From: Ancylobacter koreensis
GTDB taxonomy: Bacteria; Pseudomonadota; Alphaproteobacteria; Rhizobiales; Xanthobacteraceae
Assembly: GCF_023016525.1 (NCBI RefSeq)
Contig: NZ_JALKCG010000001.1
Location: forward strand, 992,001 to 1,056,000
Direction: 5' to 3'
Length of the DNA: 64,000 nucleotides
In this document: piece after piece, positions 9,226 through 18,084 of the stretch
How the letters are laid out: each line of letters opens with the position of its first letter
Numbering within the stretch: the stretch's first letter is position 1
Position numbers and translations under genes: made by a program
Notes under the pieces: model-generated
Seen by the model: only the letters and a program-made list of their open reading frames with translations
Databases searched by the model: none
Told to the model about the DNA's origin: nothing

Positions 9226-9657
9226 ATGGACTTCACCTCCTTCGAAGCCGATCGCACTGCCGACGCCCACATCGCCCCCGCGGGCGAGCCGGCCTTCTTC
9301 ACCATCGGCGACCTCGCCCGTGAGTTCGACGTGACGCTGCGCGCCCTGCGCTTCTACGAGGACAAGGGCCTGCTGGCGCCGCGCCGCGAGGGCCTGACCC
9401 GGCTCTACAGCGCCGCCGAGCGCGCCCGCCTCGCCATCATCCTCAAGGGCAAGAAGCTCGGCTTCACCCTCGCCGAGATCAAGGCGATGGTCGCGCTGCG
9501 CGAAGGCGGCGTGGTGCCTCCGGGCGGCCTCGCCCTCACCCGCGAGAAGTGCGTCGAGCAGCTTGCGCTGCTCGAGCAGCAGAAGACCGAGATCGAGGAA
9601 GCGATCGGCGAGCTCCGCCAGATGGTCGCCGCCTTCACCACCCGCACGGCGGCCTGA
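9226..9657 (+). CDS. MerR family transcriptional regulator
   Basis: DNA-binding regulator of 143 residues. The winged-helix MerR signature runs from about residue 24 to 62: FFTIGDLAREFDVTLRALR followed by FYEDKGLLAPRREG and LYS. A helical dimerisation segment follows (CVEQLALLEQQKTEIEEAI). Apart from one cysteine at the start of that helix there is no cysteine cluster or large effector domain, so it is not an obvious metal or redox sensor of the MerR/SoxR type. The length fits the short alphaproteobacterial MerR group. The next gene is 194 bases away and codes for an isomerase; co-regulation is uncertain. Confidence 0.88.
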   Translation: MDFTSFEADRTADAHIAPAGEPAFFTIGDLAREFDVTLRALRFYEDKGLLAPRREGLTRLYSAAERARLAIILKGKKLGFTLAEIKAMVALREGGVVPPGGLALTREKCVEQLALLEQQKTEIEEAIGELRQMVAAFTTRTAA

Positions 9658-9851
9658 CCAGCCGCGCGCGGCCTTCCAACTCTCTCCTCCCCCGACCACC
9701 ACCGGCGGCGCCCTCTGGGCGCCGTTGGCGTTTGGGGAGGTCGAATCCCGGCGGGACGATTCCCCGGCACGGCAAAACGAACTAGCGTGCGAGCGGCGCC
9801 CCGCGCCGGATTCGCATCCGCCGTTCCCGTTTCGCTTGCCGAGTTGTCCGC

Positions 9852-10466
9852 ATGTCCCGCTCCATCGACTATTTCTTCTCGATCGCCAGTCCCTGGACCT
9901 TCATCGGTCACGCGCCCTTTCTCGACGTAGCGCGGCGGCACGGCGCGCGGGTGAATTTCCGCCCCGTCTTCCTCGGTGAGCTGTTCGCCGAGACCGGCGG
10001 CCTGCCGCTGGCCCGGCGTCACCCGGCGCGCCAGCGCTACCGGCTGGTGGAGCTGAAGCGCTGGCGCGAGGCGCGCGGCATCGACTTCCATGTCAGCCCG
10101 GCGCACTGGCCCTTCGACGCCAGCCATGGCGACCGCCTGATCATCGCCGCGCAGATCGACGGGCACGACGTGGCGCCGCTCGTCACGCGGCTCACCTCCG
10201 GCGTCTGGCAGCGGGAGGAAAACCTCGCCGATCCGGCCGTGCTGGCCGCCATCCTCGCCGAGCTCGGTCTGCCCGAGACGCTGCTGGAGGCCGCCGCCAG
10301 CGACCGCGCGGCCATCATCTACAAGGCCAACGAGGCCGATGCGGTGGAGGCCGACGTGTTCGGCGCGCCGGCCTATGTGCTCGACGGCGAGGTGTTCTGG
10401 GGGCAGGATCGCATCGAACTCATCGACCGCGCACTGGCGAGCGGGCGGGCGCCCTTCACGCCCTGA
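9852..10466 (+). CDS. 2-hydroxychromene-2-carboxylate isomerase family protein
   Basis: DsbA-fold/kappa-GST-like protein of 204 residues. Homologs isomerise 2-hydroxychromene-2-carboxylate to trans-o-hydroxybenzylidenepyruvate in naphthalene breakdown with glutathione as cofactor. The N-terminus IDYFFSIASPWTFIGH carries the S-P-(W/Y) motif that replaces the thioredoxin CxxC and binds glutathione. The C-terminal part has the family pattern EADAVEADVFGAPAYVLDG followed by FWGQDR. No other naphthalene genes are nearby, so the true substrate may be a different glutathione-dependent reaction. ATG at 9852 is chosen because it gives the standard N-terminus. Confidence 0.87.
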   Translation: MSRSIDYFFSIASPWTFIGHAPFLDVARRHGARVNFRPVFLGELFAETGGLPLARRHPARQRYRLVELKRWREARGIDFHVSPAHWPFDASHGDRLIIAAQIDGHDVAPLVTRLTSGVWQREENLADPAVLAAILAELGLPETLLEAAASDRAAIIYKANEADAVEADVFGAPAYVLDGEVFWGQDRIELIDRALASGRAPFTP

Positions 10467-10504
10467 GCGTCGCGCCCCGCGCGCCCGACCCGAGGAGGCC
10501 GACC

Positions 10505-11050
10505 ATGCGGCTGACCGTACCCGAGGTTCCCGCCCTGCTGGCGGGCGCCCTGCTGCTCGCGGGCCCCGCTGCTGCCCAGACCCGCGCCCAGCCTTCCGCC
10601 GAGTCGCGAATCGAAAGCCCGCGCTTCACCATGCTGCCGGTCGAGGACGGGCTGATGAAGCTCGACACACATACGGGCACGCTCTCCTTCTGCTCGATGA
10701 GGTCCGACGCCTGGGTGTGCGAGGCGGTGCCGGAGGACCGCGCCGCGCTGGAAGCCGAGATCGGCCGTCTGCACGCGCGGATCGCCGCGCTGGAGAAGGG
10801 TGGCGCGGGGGGCGGAACCGGCGGCGTGCCCGATATCATGGCGCCGCCCGAGGCCGCCCGTCCGGGCGAACCGCCCGCAGCCTCGCCGCCCGTCACCCCG
10901 CCGCCGGCGGCGGATGAGGACAGGCTGCCGCCGGAAGCGGAGAAGCGGCTCGACCAGGCGATGGACATGGCCGAGCGCGTGTTCCGCCGCTTCTTCGAGA
11001 TGGTCGACAGGCTGCGCGGCGATCCGCCCGCGCAGGGCCAGAGCCTCTAG
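10505..11050 (+). CDS. Conserved hypothetical secreted protein
   Basis: Protein of 181 residues that I do not recognise. It has a Sec-type signal peptide (MRLTVPEVPALLAGALLL, cleavage likely after AAA near residue 23), then a compact segment around residues 35-70 with two cysteines (SFCSMRSDAWVCEAV) that may form a disulfide. A short coiled coil follows (AALEAEIGRLHARIAALEK), then a Pro/Ala/Gly linker and an amphipathic C-terminal helix (RLDQAMDMAERVFRRFFEM). It begins 38 bases after the isomerase gene with GAGGAGG-like upstream sequence, so the two may be co-transcribed. It is periplasmic by prediction. Confidence 0.7.
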   Translation: MRLTVPEVPALLAGALLLAGPAAAQTRAQPSAESRIESPRFTMLPVEDGLMKLDTHTGTLSFCSMRSDAWVCEAVPEDRAALEAEIGRLHARIAALEKGGAGGGTGGVPDIMAPPEAARPGEPPAASPPVTPPPAADEDRLPPEAEKRLDQAMDMAERVFRRFFEMVDRLRGDPPAQGQSL

Positions 11051-11062
11051 CGGCGGCTGCTC

Positions 11063-12061
11063 TCAATAGGCCGTCACGAAGGCGTGGCTGCGCGCCAGCG
11101 CCTGATCGGTCAGCGTGCCGGGGAAGCCGATGAAGACGTGGCAGCCGCCGGGATAGACGGCGAGTTCCGCGCCATTGCCGGCGGCGAGCCAGCGCGGCGC
11201 CAGGAACAGCGTGTCGTCGAGCAGCGCGTCGCGCGTGCCGATGGAGAACAGTGCCGGCGGCAGGCCCTTGAGGTCGGCGTGCAGCGGCGAGATGTCGGGC
11301 AAGGCGAGGTCGCCGCCCTCGCGCAGATAATGGCCGACGAAGACGTTGATGTCGTTCGTGTTGAGCACCAGCGGCTCGTCGCCCCACATCCGCGCGCTGG
11401 GGGTCAGCGCGAGATCGTAGCAGCCGGCGGTGAGGTTGGCGCAGCGGAACGGGGCGCGACCGTGCCGGTCGCGCAGCCGCAGCAGCGTGGAGACCGCCAG
11501 ATTTCCGCCGGCCGATTCGCCGCCGATGGCGTAGCGCTCCGTGCCGAAGCGGGCCGGCCCCTCGCGCAGCAGCCACAGTGCGGCCGCCTCGCAATCGTCC
11601 GGCGCCGCCGGCCAGGGATGCTCGGGGGCGAGCCGGTAGTCGACCGAGACGACGGCGAAGCCGGTGCGCTCGACGAAGCGGTGGTTCAGCCCGTCATTCT
11701 CGCGCGCCGAGCCGAGGCACCAGCCCCCGCCATGGATGTGGAGATAGACGCCCTTCGCCGGCTCCGGCGGGGTGAGGATGCGCAGCGGCACCGGGCCGTG
11801 CGGGCCCTCGATCTCGATCACCTGCGCATAGGGGCTTTCCGGGCTGAGCGGGAAGGGGCCCTTGCCGTCCAGCCGCAGCTTGCGCAGCACCGCCATCGGG
11901 AACACCCAGCGGTCCGGGATGGCGCCGAGCGCCTTGACGATGGCGGCGTTCACCGCCCGCGTGTCGGGTGCGATGGCGGCCGGATCGAACAGGGCGGGGT
12001 CGATGGTGAGCGGGCCGGACGAGATTGCGGGCGCGGGTGAAGTCGACGGCAGGGAAGTCAT
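11063..12061 (-). CDS. Alpha/beta hydrolase, HSL/esterase family
   Basis: Predicted carboxylesterase of 332 residues, hormone-sensitive-lipase type. The oxyanion-hole motif HGGGW is at residues 110-114, the nucleophile elbow GESAGG places the serine at residue 183, and the likely acid and histidine lie in GTRDALLDD and GGCHVFIGF. No signal peptide is seen, so it is probably cytoplasmic. I start at ATG 12061 and not at the longer in-frame TTG (12082), because it is a standard start and leaves the N-terminus normal for the family. It converges on the secreted-protein gene with only 12 bases between them. The natural ester substrate is unknown. Confidence 0.87.
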   Translation of the reverse strand: MTSLPSTSPAPAISSGPLTIDPALFDPAAIAPDTRAVNAAIVKALGAIPDRWVFPMAVLRKLRLDGKGPFPLSPESPYAQVIEIEGPHGPVPLRILTPPEPAKGVYLHIHGGGWCLGSARENDGLNHRFVERTGFAVVSVDYRLAPEHPWPAAPDDCEAAALWLLREGPARFGTERYAIGGESAGGNLAVSTLLRLRDRHGRAPFRCANLTAGCYDLALTPSARMWGDEPLVLNTNDINVFVGHYLREGGDLALPDISPLHADLKGLPPALFSIGTRDALLDDTLFLAPRWLAAGNGAELAVYPGGCHVFIGFPGTLTDQALARSHAFVTAY

Positions 12062-12178
12062 GGGGCGGCGACGCTCCGTCAATGGCGGGGGAACGGTTTG
12101 TCATCGGGGATGGATCGGCCTATCCAAACCCAGCCGGCCCGCTTCGTCCAGCGCGCGGGCCGAAAAGAGGACGGCTCG

Positions 12179-12643
12179 ATGGCGCGAATCCGGCAAGGCG
12201 AGGTGCGCGAAAGCGGCGTGACGCGGCGCTTTGCGGGCTCTCTCACCGTGGACACGGACGGGCGCGGTTTTGTCGAGATCACCCGTGCGGTGGCCGGCTT
12301 TCTGGAGGGCATCGGCGCCCGCGAGGGCGAGGTCTCGCTGTTCTGCCGCCACACCTCGGCCTCGCTCACCATCCAGGAAAACGCCGATCCTGACGTGCGG
12401 GTCGACCTTTTGACCGCGCTCGACCGGCTGGCGCCCGAGCGTGCCGGCTGGGTGCACGACATGGAAGGGCCGGACGACATGCCCGCCCACATCAAGGCGG
12501 TGCTCACCGGGGTGAGCGTCGCCGTGCCCGTGATGGGCGGGCGGATGGCGCTCGGCACCTGGCAGGGGATCTATCTCGTGGAGCACCGGACGCGGCCGCA
12601 TCGGCGCGAATTGGTGGTGGCGTTTGTCGGCGAGGCCAACTAA
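12179..12643 (+). CDS. YjbQ/UPF0047 family protein (secondary thiamine-phosphate synthase type)
   Basis: Protein of 154 residues in the YjbQ family, some members of which show weak thiamine-phosphate synthase activity; the main cellular role is unclear. Family motifs are clear: CRHTSASLTIQENADPDVR with the conserved histidine and asparagine, GWVHDMEGPDDMPAHIK, and the C-terminal GTWQGIYLVEHR. An upstream in-frame ATG (12098) would add 27 residues with no family match. The chosen ATG has AAGAGGA seven bases ahead. The gene is divergent from the esterase. Confidence 0.87.
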   Translation: MARIRQGEVRESGVTRRFAGSLTVDTDGRGFVEITRAVAGFLEGIGAREGEVSLFCRHTSASLTIQENADPDVRVDLLTALDRLAPERAGWVHDMEGPDDMPAHIKAVLTGVSVAVPVMGGRMALGTWQGIYLVEHRTRPHRRELVVAFVGEAN

Positions 12644-12795
12644 AGGTCTTGAAACCCAGCGATGGGGCCGCCGCGAGGCGCCTGAGCGCCGCCCGCCAAC
12701 CCGCCGGCGCCGCGCTTGCCGTTACGGCTCCACCGCACCATGATCGCGGCGCGGATGTGTGCAGGGCGCATGTTCGCGCGGGAGGGCCGCTGCGC

Positions 12796-13464
12796 GTGGA
12801 CACGACGACGAGCTTCCGGCTGGTGATCGCCGACGATCATCCGCTGTTCCGGGGTGCGCTGCGCGAGGCGGTGGCGCGCCAGTTTAGCCAGGTGGAACTG
12901 TTCGAGGCCGGCGGCTTCGAGGAATTGCAGACGCTGCTGGAGCGCGAGAGCGACATCGACCTCGTGCTGCTCGACCTCACCATGCCGGGCGTGCGCGGCT
13001 TCTCCGGCCTCATGTATCTGCGGGCGCAATATCCCGGCATCCCGGTCGTGGTGGTCTCGGCCAATGAGGAGGCCGGCGTCATCCGCAACTGCATGGAATT
13101 CGGCGCCTCGGGCTTCATCCCCAAGACCAGCGCGGTCGAGACCATGCGCGAGGCGGTCGCCGCCGTGCTGGAAGGCCGCACCTGGACGCCGGCCGATGTC
13201 GACCTTTCCGGCGGCGCCGACAAGGAGACGCAGGCGCTGGTCTCCCGCCTCGCCACCCTGACGCCGCAGCAGGTGCGCGTGCTGATGATGCTGTCCGAGG
13301 GGCTGCTCAACAAGCAGATCGCCTATGAGCTCGGCGTCTCCGAGGCGACGGTGAAGGCGCATGTCTCTGCCATTCTCCAGAAACTCGGCGTCGAGAGCCG
13401 CACCCAGGCGGTGATCGCCGCCTCCAAGATCGAGGGCGGCACCTGGGCGCAGGCGGCGGGCTAA
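12796..13464 (+). CDS. LuxR/NarL-family response regulator, CrbR/ErdR-like
   Basis: Two-domain response regulator of 222 residues. The receiver domain covers about residues 6-125, with acidic residues in IADDHPLFRG and the phospho-acceptor Asp60 in LVLLDLTMPG. The C-terminal LuxR-type HTH covers about 155-215 (LTPQQVRVLMMLSEGLLNK, AYELGVSEATVKAHVSAIL). The GTG start is preceded by GGGAGGG; the longer ORF upstream has no family similarity. It converges on a symporter-fused hybrid kinase. In Vibrio and Pseudomonas this pairing (CrbS/CrbR, also MxtR/ErdR) controls acetyl-CoA synthetase and acetate use, so I infer that it is the cognate regulator. The CrbR assignment is by context. Confidence 0.82.
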   Translation: MDTTTSFRLVIADDHPLFRGALREAVARQFSQVELFEAGGFEELQTLLERESDIDLVLLDLTMPGVRGFSGLMYLRAQYPGIPVVVVSANEEAGVIRNCMEFGASGFIPKTSAVETMREAVAAVLEGRTWTPADVDLSGGADKETQALVSRLATLTPQQVRVLMMLSEGLLNKQIAYELGVSEATVKAHVSAILQKLGVESRTQAVIAASKIEGGTWAQAAG

Positions 13465-13539
13465 GACCGGGCCGCCCCGTCCAGCTCTTTCGTCATCGCG
13501 GCGGGCAGCAGGAGCCAAATCGCTCCCCACTCTCGGCAC

Positions 13540-13574
13540 GATCCCGGATCGGCCTTCGGCCGTCCGGGATGACG
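13540..13574. repeat. Dispersed palindromic repeat, type B
   Basis: Palindromic unit starting GATCCCGGATCGGCC and ending GGCCGTCCGGGATGACG, in the 341-base gap between the convergent regulator and kinase genes. That gap holds only repeats and no gene. Confidence 0.75.
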
Positions 13575-13610
13575 GGCTTTCTTTCGGGCCGCCCGATTGA
13601 AGGAGAACGC

Positions 13611-13704
13611 CGTCATCCCCGGGCTTGACCCGGAGATCCACGACTTCGTTGGCACTTGTACCCGGACCAAGACGTGGATGGCCGGGTCAAGCCCGGCCAT
13701 GACG
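13611..13704. repeat. Dispersed double-palindrome repeat, type A
   Basis: About 94 bases made of two back-to-back hairpins. The first is CGTCATCCCCGGGCTTGACC with its complement, ending in GATCCACG. The second begins CGTGGATGGCCGGG and ends GGCCATGACG. The outer ends are inverted copies of CGTCAT. Further copies occur at 30718, 34527 (reversed) and 40958. Confidence 0.82.
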
Positions 13705-13752
13705 GTGGTCGGGAGGGGCAGACTGGACCTCTTCGCCGTCCGATCCGGCACG

Positions 13753-13789
13753 CGATCCCGGTCCCGGCCTTCGGCCGTCCGGGATGACG
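13753..13789. repeat. Dispersed palindromic repeat, type B (third element in the gap)
   Basis: GATCCCGGTCCCGGCC followed by TTCGGCCGTCCGGGATGACG. It lies 17 bases downstream of the hybrid-kinase stop codon as read on the minus strand, so it may act as a transcript end or stabiliser for that gene. Confidence 0.7.
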
Positions 13790-13805
13790 GGGGATTGAGG
13801 AGCGC

Positions 13806-16800
13806 CTACTCCGCCGCCGCGCGCGTGGCGCGGCACTGGGCGAGCAGGGCGCGCAGCGCGGCCGGGCGCACCGGCTTGTTCAGCACCTCCATCTCGGTCG
13901 CGCGGGCGGTGTCGCGCACGCGCTTGGTGCGGTCGGCGGTGATCAGCACGGCCGGCAGCGACGGACCGAGCTTCCAGCGCAGCTGCTTGGCGGCGTCGAT
14001 GCCGTCGCCCTTGTCGAGATGGTAGTCGACCAGCAGGATATCCGGGCTGACGCGCTTCTCGCGGAGCATGGCCAGCGCCTCGCTGACACCCGGCGCCTTC
14101 AGCACCGTGCAGCCCCAGCCCGACAGCAGCGTCTCCATGCCGTCGAGAATGGCGGGGTCGTTGTCGATGCACATCACGGTGAGGCCGGCGAGCGTCGCCG
14201 CCGCCACCGCCGGGCGCTGCGAGGGCTCCTCGCGCGCCGGCATGGGCGGGGCGGCCGGCAGCTCGACCGAGAAGGCGGTGCCCCGGCCGGGCGTCGAGGC
14301 GAGTTGGAGCGGATGGTCGAGCACGCGGGCGATGCGCTCGACGATGGACAGCCCCAGCCCCAGCCCGCGCGCCGCCTTGGCGCCCTCGTCGAGCCGCTGG
14401 AATTCCTTGAAGATCAGCTTCTGCTTGGCGGGGGGCACGCCGATGCCGGTGTCGAACACCTGTACCAGAAGCCTGCCGCGCCGGTGCCGCACACCGACCA
14501 GCACGCGGCCCTTGGGCGTGTATTTGATGGCGTTGGAGACGAGGTTCTGCAACAGCCGGCGCAACAGCCGGCGGTCCGAGCGCACCGCCGCCGAGCTCGG
14601 CACGAAGATGAGCCGCAGGTTCTTCTCCTTCGCCAGCGGGGCGAATTCGAGTTCGAGCTGGCGGAAGATCTCGTCGATGCGCAGCGGGGCGATGTCGGGC
14701 TTGAGCGCGCCGGCATCGAGCCGGGAGATGTCGAGCAGCGCGCCGAGGATCTCCTCCACCGCCTCCAGCGAGGCGTCGACATTATGGGCGAGGCGGGTCT
14801 CCTCGCCCGCCTGCGCGCGCTCGACGAGGCTGGTGGCGTAGAGCCGGGCGGCGTTCAGCGGCTGAAGGATGTCGTGGCTGGCGGCGGCGAGGAAGCGCGT
14901 CTTGGAGATGTTGGCCTCGTCGGCCTCGGATTTCGCCTGGGCGAGCTGGGTGTTGAGCTTCTCCAGCGCCTTGGTGCGCTCACGCACGCGCCGCTCCAGC
15001 GTCTCGTTGGCGCGCTCCAGCGCCTCGGCGGCCTCCACGGTCGGGGTGATGTCGGTGAAGGTCACGACGACGCCGCCGTCCGGCATGGTGTTGACGCGCA
15101 CCTCCATCACCACGCCGCGCGGGGCGAGGCGCTCCTGGAAGGCGACGTTGCGGCGGGCGTAGCGCGCCAGCTTCTCGCGCACGATCTCCTCCACCGGCCC
15201 CGGCCCGAACTGGCCGCCGGCGGCGTTGAAGCGGATGATCTGGTCGATGCCGACGCCGATGCGCAAGATTTCCGGCGGCAGGTCCAGCATCTCGCCGAAC
15301 TGCCGGTTCCAGGTGACGAGGCGCAGGTCGCGGTCGAACACCGCGATGCCCTGGCGCACATGGTCGAGCGCGGTCTGCAGGATCTCGCGATTGTACTGGA
15401 TGGCGGCGGAGGCGTCGTCGAGCAGCTTCAGCGCCGCCTTGGTGGAGACGGTGCGCTTCCTCAGCATCAGCGACAGCACGAGCCGCGAGGAGGCGGCGCC
15501 GATGGCCGAGGCGAGCAGGTGCTCGGCATAGCGGATGAGCTGGAAATCCGCCTCGCGGCCGGAATCCAGCGTCACGCCGCGCATCGCCGAGATGCTCTCG
15601 AAGGAGGCACGGGTGCGCTCCTCCCCGAGATAGCGCGAGACGGTGGCGACGAGCTCGCCCACCGTGACCGGCGAGCGCCACAGCCGGAAGCTGGGCGCGG
15701 AGGGCGCATGGTCGCTCTCGACGAAGACGCTCGCCTGAAGACGCTCGATGGGGGTCGGCCGGCGCATCAGCGAGACGGCGAAGAACACCAGCACGTTGAG
15801 GGTGAGGCTCCACATCACGCCGTGCACCAGCGGGCTCGCCTGCACGCCGAGCAGCGCCTGCGGCCGCAGCGAGGCGAGGCCGAACGGGCCCTCGTGCAGC
15901 AGGGTGGTGTCGAACAGGCCGGCATCGGCGAGGTTGGGCAGCAGCAGCGTGTAGGCCCACAGGGCGATGCCGGCGGCGATGCCGGCCAGCGCGCCGAGCG
16001 CCGTGCCGCGCCGCCAGATGAGGCCGATGAACAGCGCCGGGCCGAACTGCGCCACCGCCGCGAAGGAGAGCAGGCCGATCTGCGCAAGCTGCGCCTCGCC
16101 GGTGACGCGGTAATAGAGATAGGCCGCGAGCAGTATGGCGAAGATGGCGATGCGGCGCACCGTGAGCAGGCGGTGGCCCATGTCCACATGGTCGGTCGGA
16201 GCGCCGGCGCGGCCGGCCTCGTCGCCCTCGCGCAGCCGCCGGCCGCGCACCATCAGCGGCATGAAGATGTCGTTCGACACCATCACCGCCAGTGCCACCG
16301 TCTCGACGATGACCATGGCGGTGGCGGCGGAGAGCCCGCCGACGAAGGCGACCAGCGCCATCGCGTGGGCGCCGACCGACAGCGGCAGGGTGACGACATA
16401 CATGTCGCCGTCGATGAAGCCGGGAGGGAAGGCGACGAGGCCGGCCACCGCGATGGGGATGACGAACAGGTTGATCAGCACGAGGTAGAGCGGGAACAGC
16501 CAGCGCGCCTTGCGGATTTCCTCCTCGGAAGTGTTCTCCACCACCGCGACGTGGAACTGGCGCGGCAGCAGCAGGATGGCGAGCGCCGAGAGCAGCGTCA
16601 TCGCCCCCCAGCTTCCCACCGAGAAGCCGTCGGTCAGCACCGGCAGCACGCCTCTCTCGGCGGCCTGCGCGAACAGGTCGAACGGGCCGGAGAACATGCC
16701 GAAGACGATGAACAGGCCGACCGCGATGAAGCTGACCAGCTTGACGATGGATTCGGTCGCCACCGCCAGCATCATGCCTTCCTGATGCTCGGTGGCGTCG

Positions 16801-17345
16801 ATGTGGCGGGTGCCGAACAGCACGGCGAAGACGGCCATCGCCACGGCGATGGTGAGCGCGAGGTCGCCGACCAGCGGGTAGTGCAGACCCAGCCCCTCGA
16901 AATCGCCGAGCATGGCGAGCAGCGAGGCGGACACCGCCTTCAGCTGGAGCGCGATATAGGGCAGCGAGCCGACGATGGCGACGCACGCCACCAGCGCGGC
17001 GACGCCCTGGCTCTTGCCGTAGCGCGCCGCCACGAAGTCGGCGATGGAGGTGATGTTCTGCGCCTTGGCGAGCCGCACCATGCGCAGCAGGAACGGCGTG
17101 CCGAAGCCGAAGACGAGGATCGGCCCGATATAGATGGTGAGGAAGTTGATGCCCTGGGTGGTGGCGAGGCCCACCGAGCCGAAGAAGGTCCAGGAGGTGC
17201 AGTAGACCGCCAGCGACAGCGAATAGATGTAGGGCCGCCCCTGCCGCCGGCGCGGCGGCAGCCGCCGGTCGCCGAAGCTCGCCACGGCAAACAGGAAGCC
17301 GATATAGACGAGCGCGACGGCGATGATGGTCCATGCCTGAAGCAT
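13806..17345 (-). CDS. Symporter-fused hybrid sensor histidine kinase, CrbS/MxtR/NahK-ErcS-like
   Basis: Membrane sensor of 1179 residues. Residues 1 to about 520 form a sodium:solute symporter (SLC5/SSS) domain with about 13 hydrophobic segments and the early motif YCTSWTFFGSVGLAT. A PAS-like segment follows around 650-760 (IAVFDRDLRLVTWNRQFGE), then a short coiled coil, the histidine phospho-acceptor His824 in ASHDILQPLNAARL, and an ATPase with NAIKYTP, DTGIGVPP and GLGLGLSI. A C-terminal receiver has Asp1107 in LLVDYHLD. The start at 17345 is preferred over 17363 because GGAG lies five bases ahead. The architecture matches CrbS, which senses or transports a small solute linked to acetate metabolism. 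The regulator that faces it ends 341 bases away. Confidence 0.88.
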   Translation of the reverse strand: MLQAWTIIAVALVYIGFLFAVASFGDRRLPPRRRQGRPYIYSLSLAVYCTSWTFFGSVGLATTQGINFLTIYIGPILVFGFGTPFLLRMVRLAKAQNITSIADFVAARYGKSQGVAALVACVAIVGSLPYIALQLKAVSASLLAMLGDFEGLGLHYPLVGDLALTIAVAMAVFAVLFGTRHIDATEHQEGMMLAVATESIVKLVSFIAVGLFIVFGMFSGPFDLFAQAAERGVLPVLTDGFSVGSWGAMTLLSALAILLLPRQFHVAVVENTSEEEIRKARWLFPLYLVLINLFVIPIAVAGLVAFPPGFIDGDMYVVTLPLSVGAHAMALVAFVGGLSAATAMVIVETVALAVMVSNDIFMPLMVRGRRLREGDEAGRAGAPTDHVDMGHRLLTVRRIAIFAILLAAYLYYRVTGEAQLAQIGLLSFAAVAQFGPALFIGLIWRRGTALGALAGIAAGIALWAYTLLLPNLADAGLFDTTLLHEGPFGLASLRPQALLGVQASPLVHGVMWSLTLNVLVFFAVSLMRRPTPIERLQASVFVESDHAPSAPSFRLWRSPVTVGELVATVSRYLGEERTRASFESISAMRGVTLDSGREADFQLIRYAEHLLASAIGAASSRLVLSLMLRKRTVSTKAALKLLDDASAAIQYNREILQTALDHVRQGIAVFDRDLRLVTWNRQFGEMLDLPPEILRIGVGIDQIIRFNAAGGQFGPGPVEEIVREKLARYARRNVAFQERLAPRGVVMEVRVNTMPDGGVVVTFTDITPTVEAAEALERANETLERRVRERTKALEKLNTQLAQAKSEADEANISKTRFLAAASHDILQPLNAARLYATSLVERAQAGEETRLAHNVDASLEAVEEILGALLDISRLDAGALKPDIAPLRIDEIFRQLELEFAPLAKEKNLRLIFVPSSAAVRSDRRLLRRLLQNLVSNAIKYTPKGRVLVGVRHRRGRLLVQVFDTGIGVPPAKQKLIFKEFQRLDEGAKAARGLGLGLSIVERIARVLDHPLQLASTPGRGTAFSVELPAAPPMPAREEPSQRPAVAAATLAGLTVMCIDNDPAILDGMETLLSGWGCTVLKAPGVSEALAMLREKRVSPDILLVDYHLDKGDGIDAAKQLRWKLGPSLPAVLITADRTKRVRDTARATEMEVLNKPVRPAALRALLAQCRATRAAAE

Positions 17346-17518
17346 GAGAACTCCGGGCGGCATGAGGCCGCGCCGCTTTTATGCGCCGCCCCGGCGCGGC
17401 TCGGCAAGTTGGGCGGCAGCTGGAGCGGCAAGCCGGTGCGGGCGGGGAGCGGGAGGGTTGCCGTCGGGCGCGGCGCGTATAACAGTGGCGCTACGGAAGT
17501 GCTCACAGGGGTATGGCG

Positions 17519-17947
17519 ATGAGCAAGGTTCTGAAGGAGTTCCGCGAGTTCGCGGTGAAGGGCAATGTCGTCGATCTCGCCATCGGCGTGATCATCGGCG
17601 CCGCCTTCGGCCAGATCGTGACCTCGATCGTCACCGACCTGTTCATGCCGATGGTCGGCGCAGTGTTCGGCGGGCTCGACTTCTCGAACTACTTCGTCGG
17701 CCTGTCCGCCAACGTGACCGCCAATTCGCTGGCAGCGGCGCGCGAACAGGGCGCGGTGTTCGCCTATGGCCACTTCCTCACCGTGGTGATCAACTTCCTG
17801 ATCATCGCCTGGATCCTGTTCATGGTGGTCAAGGGCATCAACCGGCTGCGCCGCAACGCCGCCTCCGAGCCGCCGCCGCCCGCGCCGCCCACCAAGGAGG
17901 AAGTGCTGCTGACCGAGATCCGCGACATCCTCGCCCGCAAGCCTTGA
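17519..17947 (+). CDS. mscL: Large-conductance mechanosensitive channel MscL
   Basis: Homopentameric inner-membrane channel that opens under membrane tension and releases solutes during osmotic downshock. The 142-residue length is standard. The N-terminus [20 protein letters not shown] is the amphipathic helix plus the start of TM1 ([18 protein letters not shown]), TM2 is [19 protein letters not shown], and the charged C-terminal helix ends [14 protein letters not shown] at 17519 is chosen over 17513 because AGGGG is seven bases ahead. The adjacent rhamnose genes are probably a separate transcript; an imperfect hairpin (AGCCTC / GAGGCT) follows at 17961-17979. Confidence 0.95.
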   Translation: MSKVLKEFREFAVKGNVVDLAIGVIIGAAFGQIVTSIVTDLFMPMVGAVFGGLDFSNYFVGLSANVTANSLAAAREQGAVFAYGHFLTVVINFLIIAWILFMVVKGINRLRRNAASEPPPPAPPTKEEVLLTEIRDILARKP

Positions 17948-18084
17948 GACGTGAGCCGTGAGCCTCGCGGCGTGAGGCTTGCTGCGTGCAGCGGGCGGAT
18001 GCCGCCGGCATAGACCAACAGAAGGGTGGGACAGGCGCGCAAGAACGGCTAGAAGCGCGCAGGCCCCGCCGAGTGCATCGCGAC

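Noticed and set aside
14019-17522. An 1167-codon plus-strand frame antisense to the hybrid kinase
   Set aside because: The kinase on the other strand has a full set of symporter, PAS, kinase and receiver motifs. The antisense product is low-complexity and highly charged.
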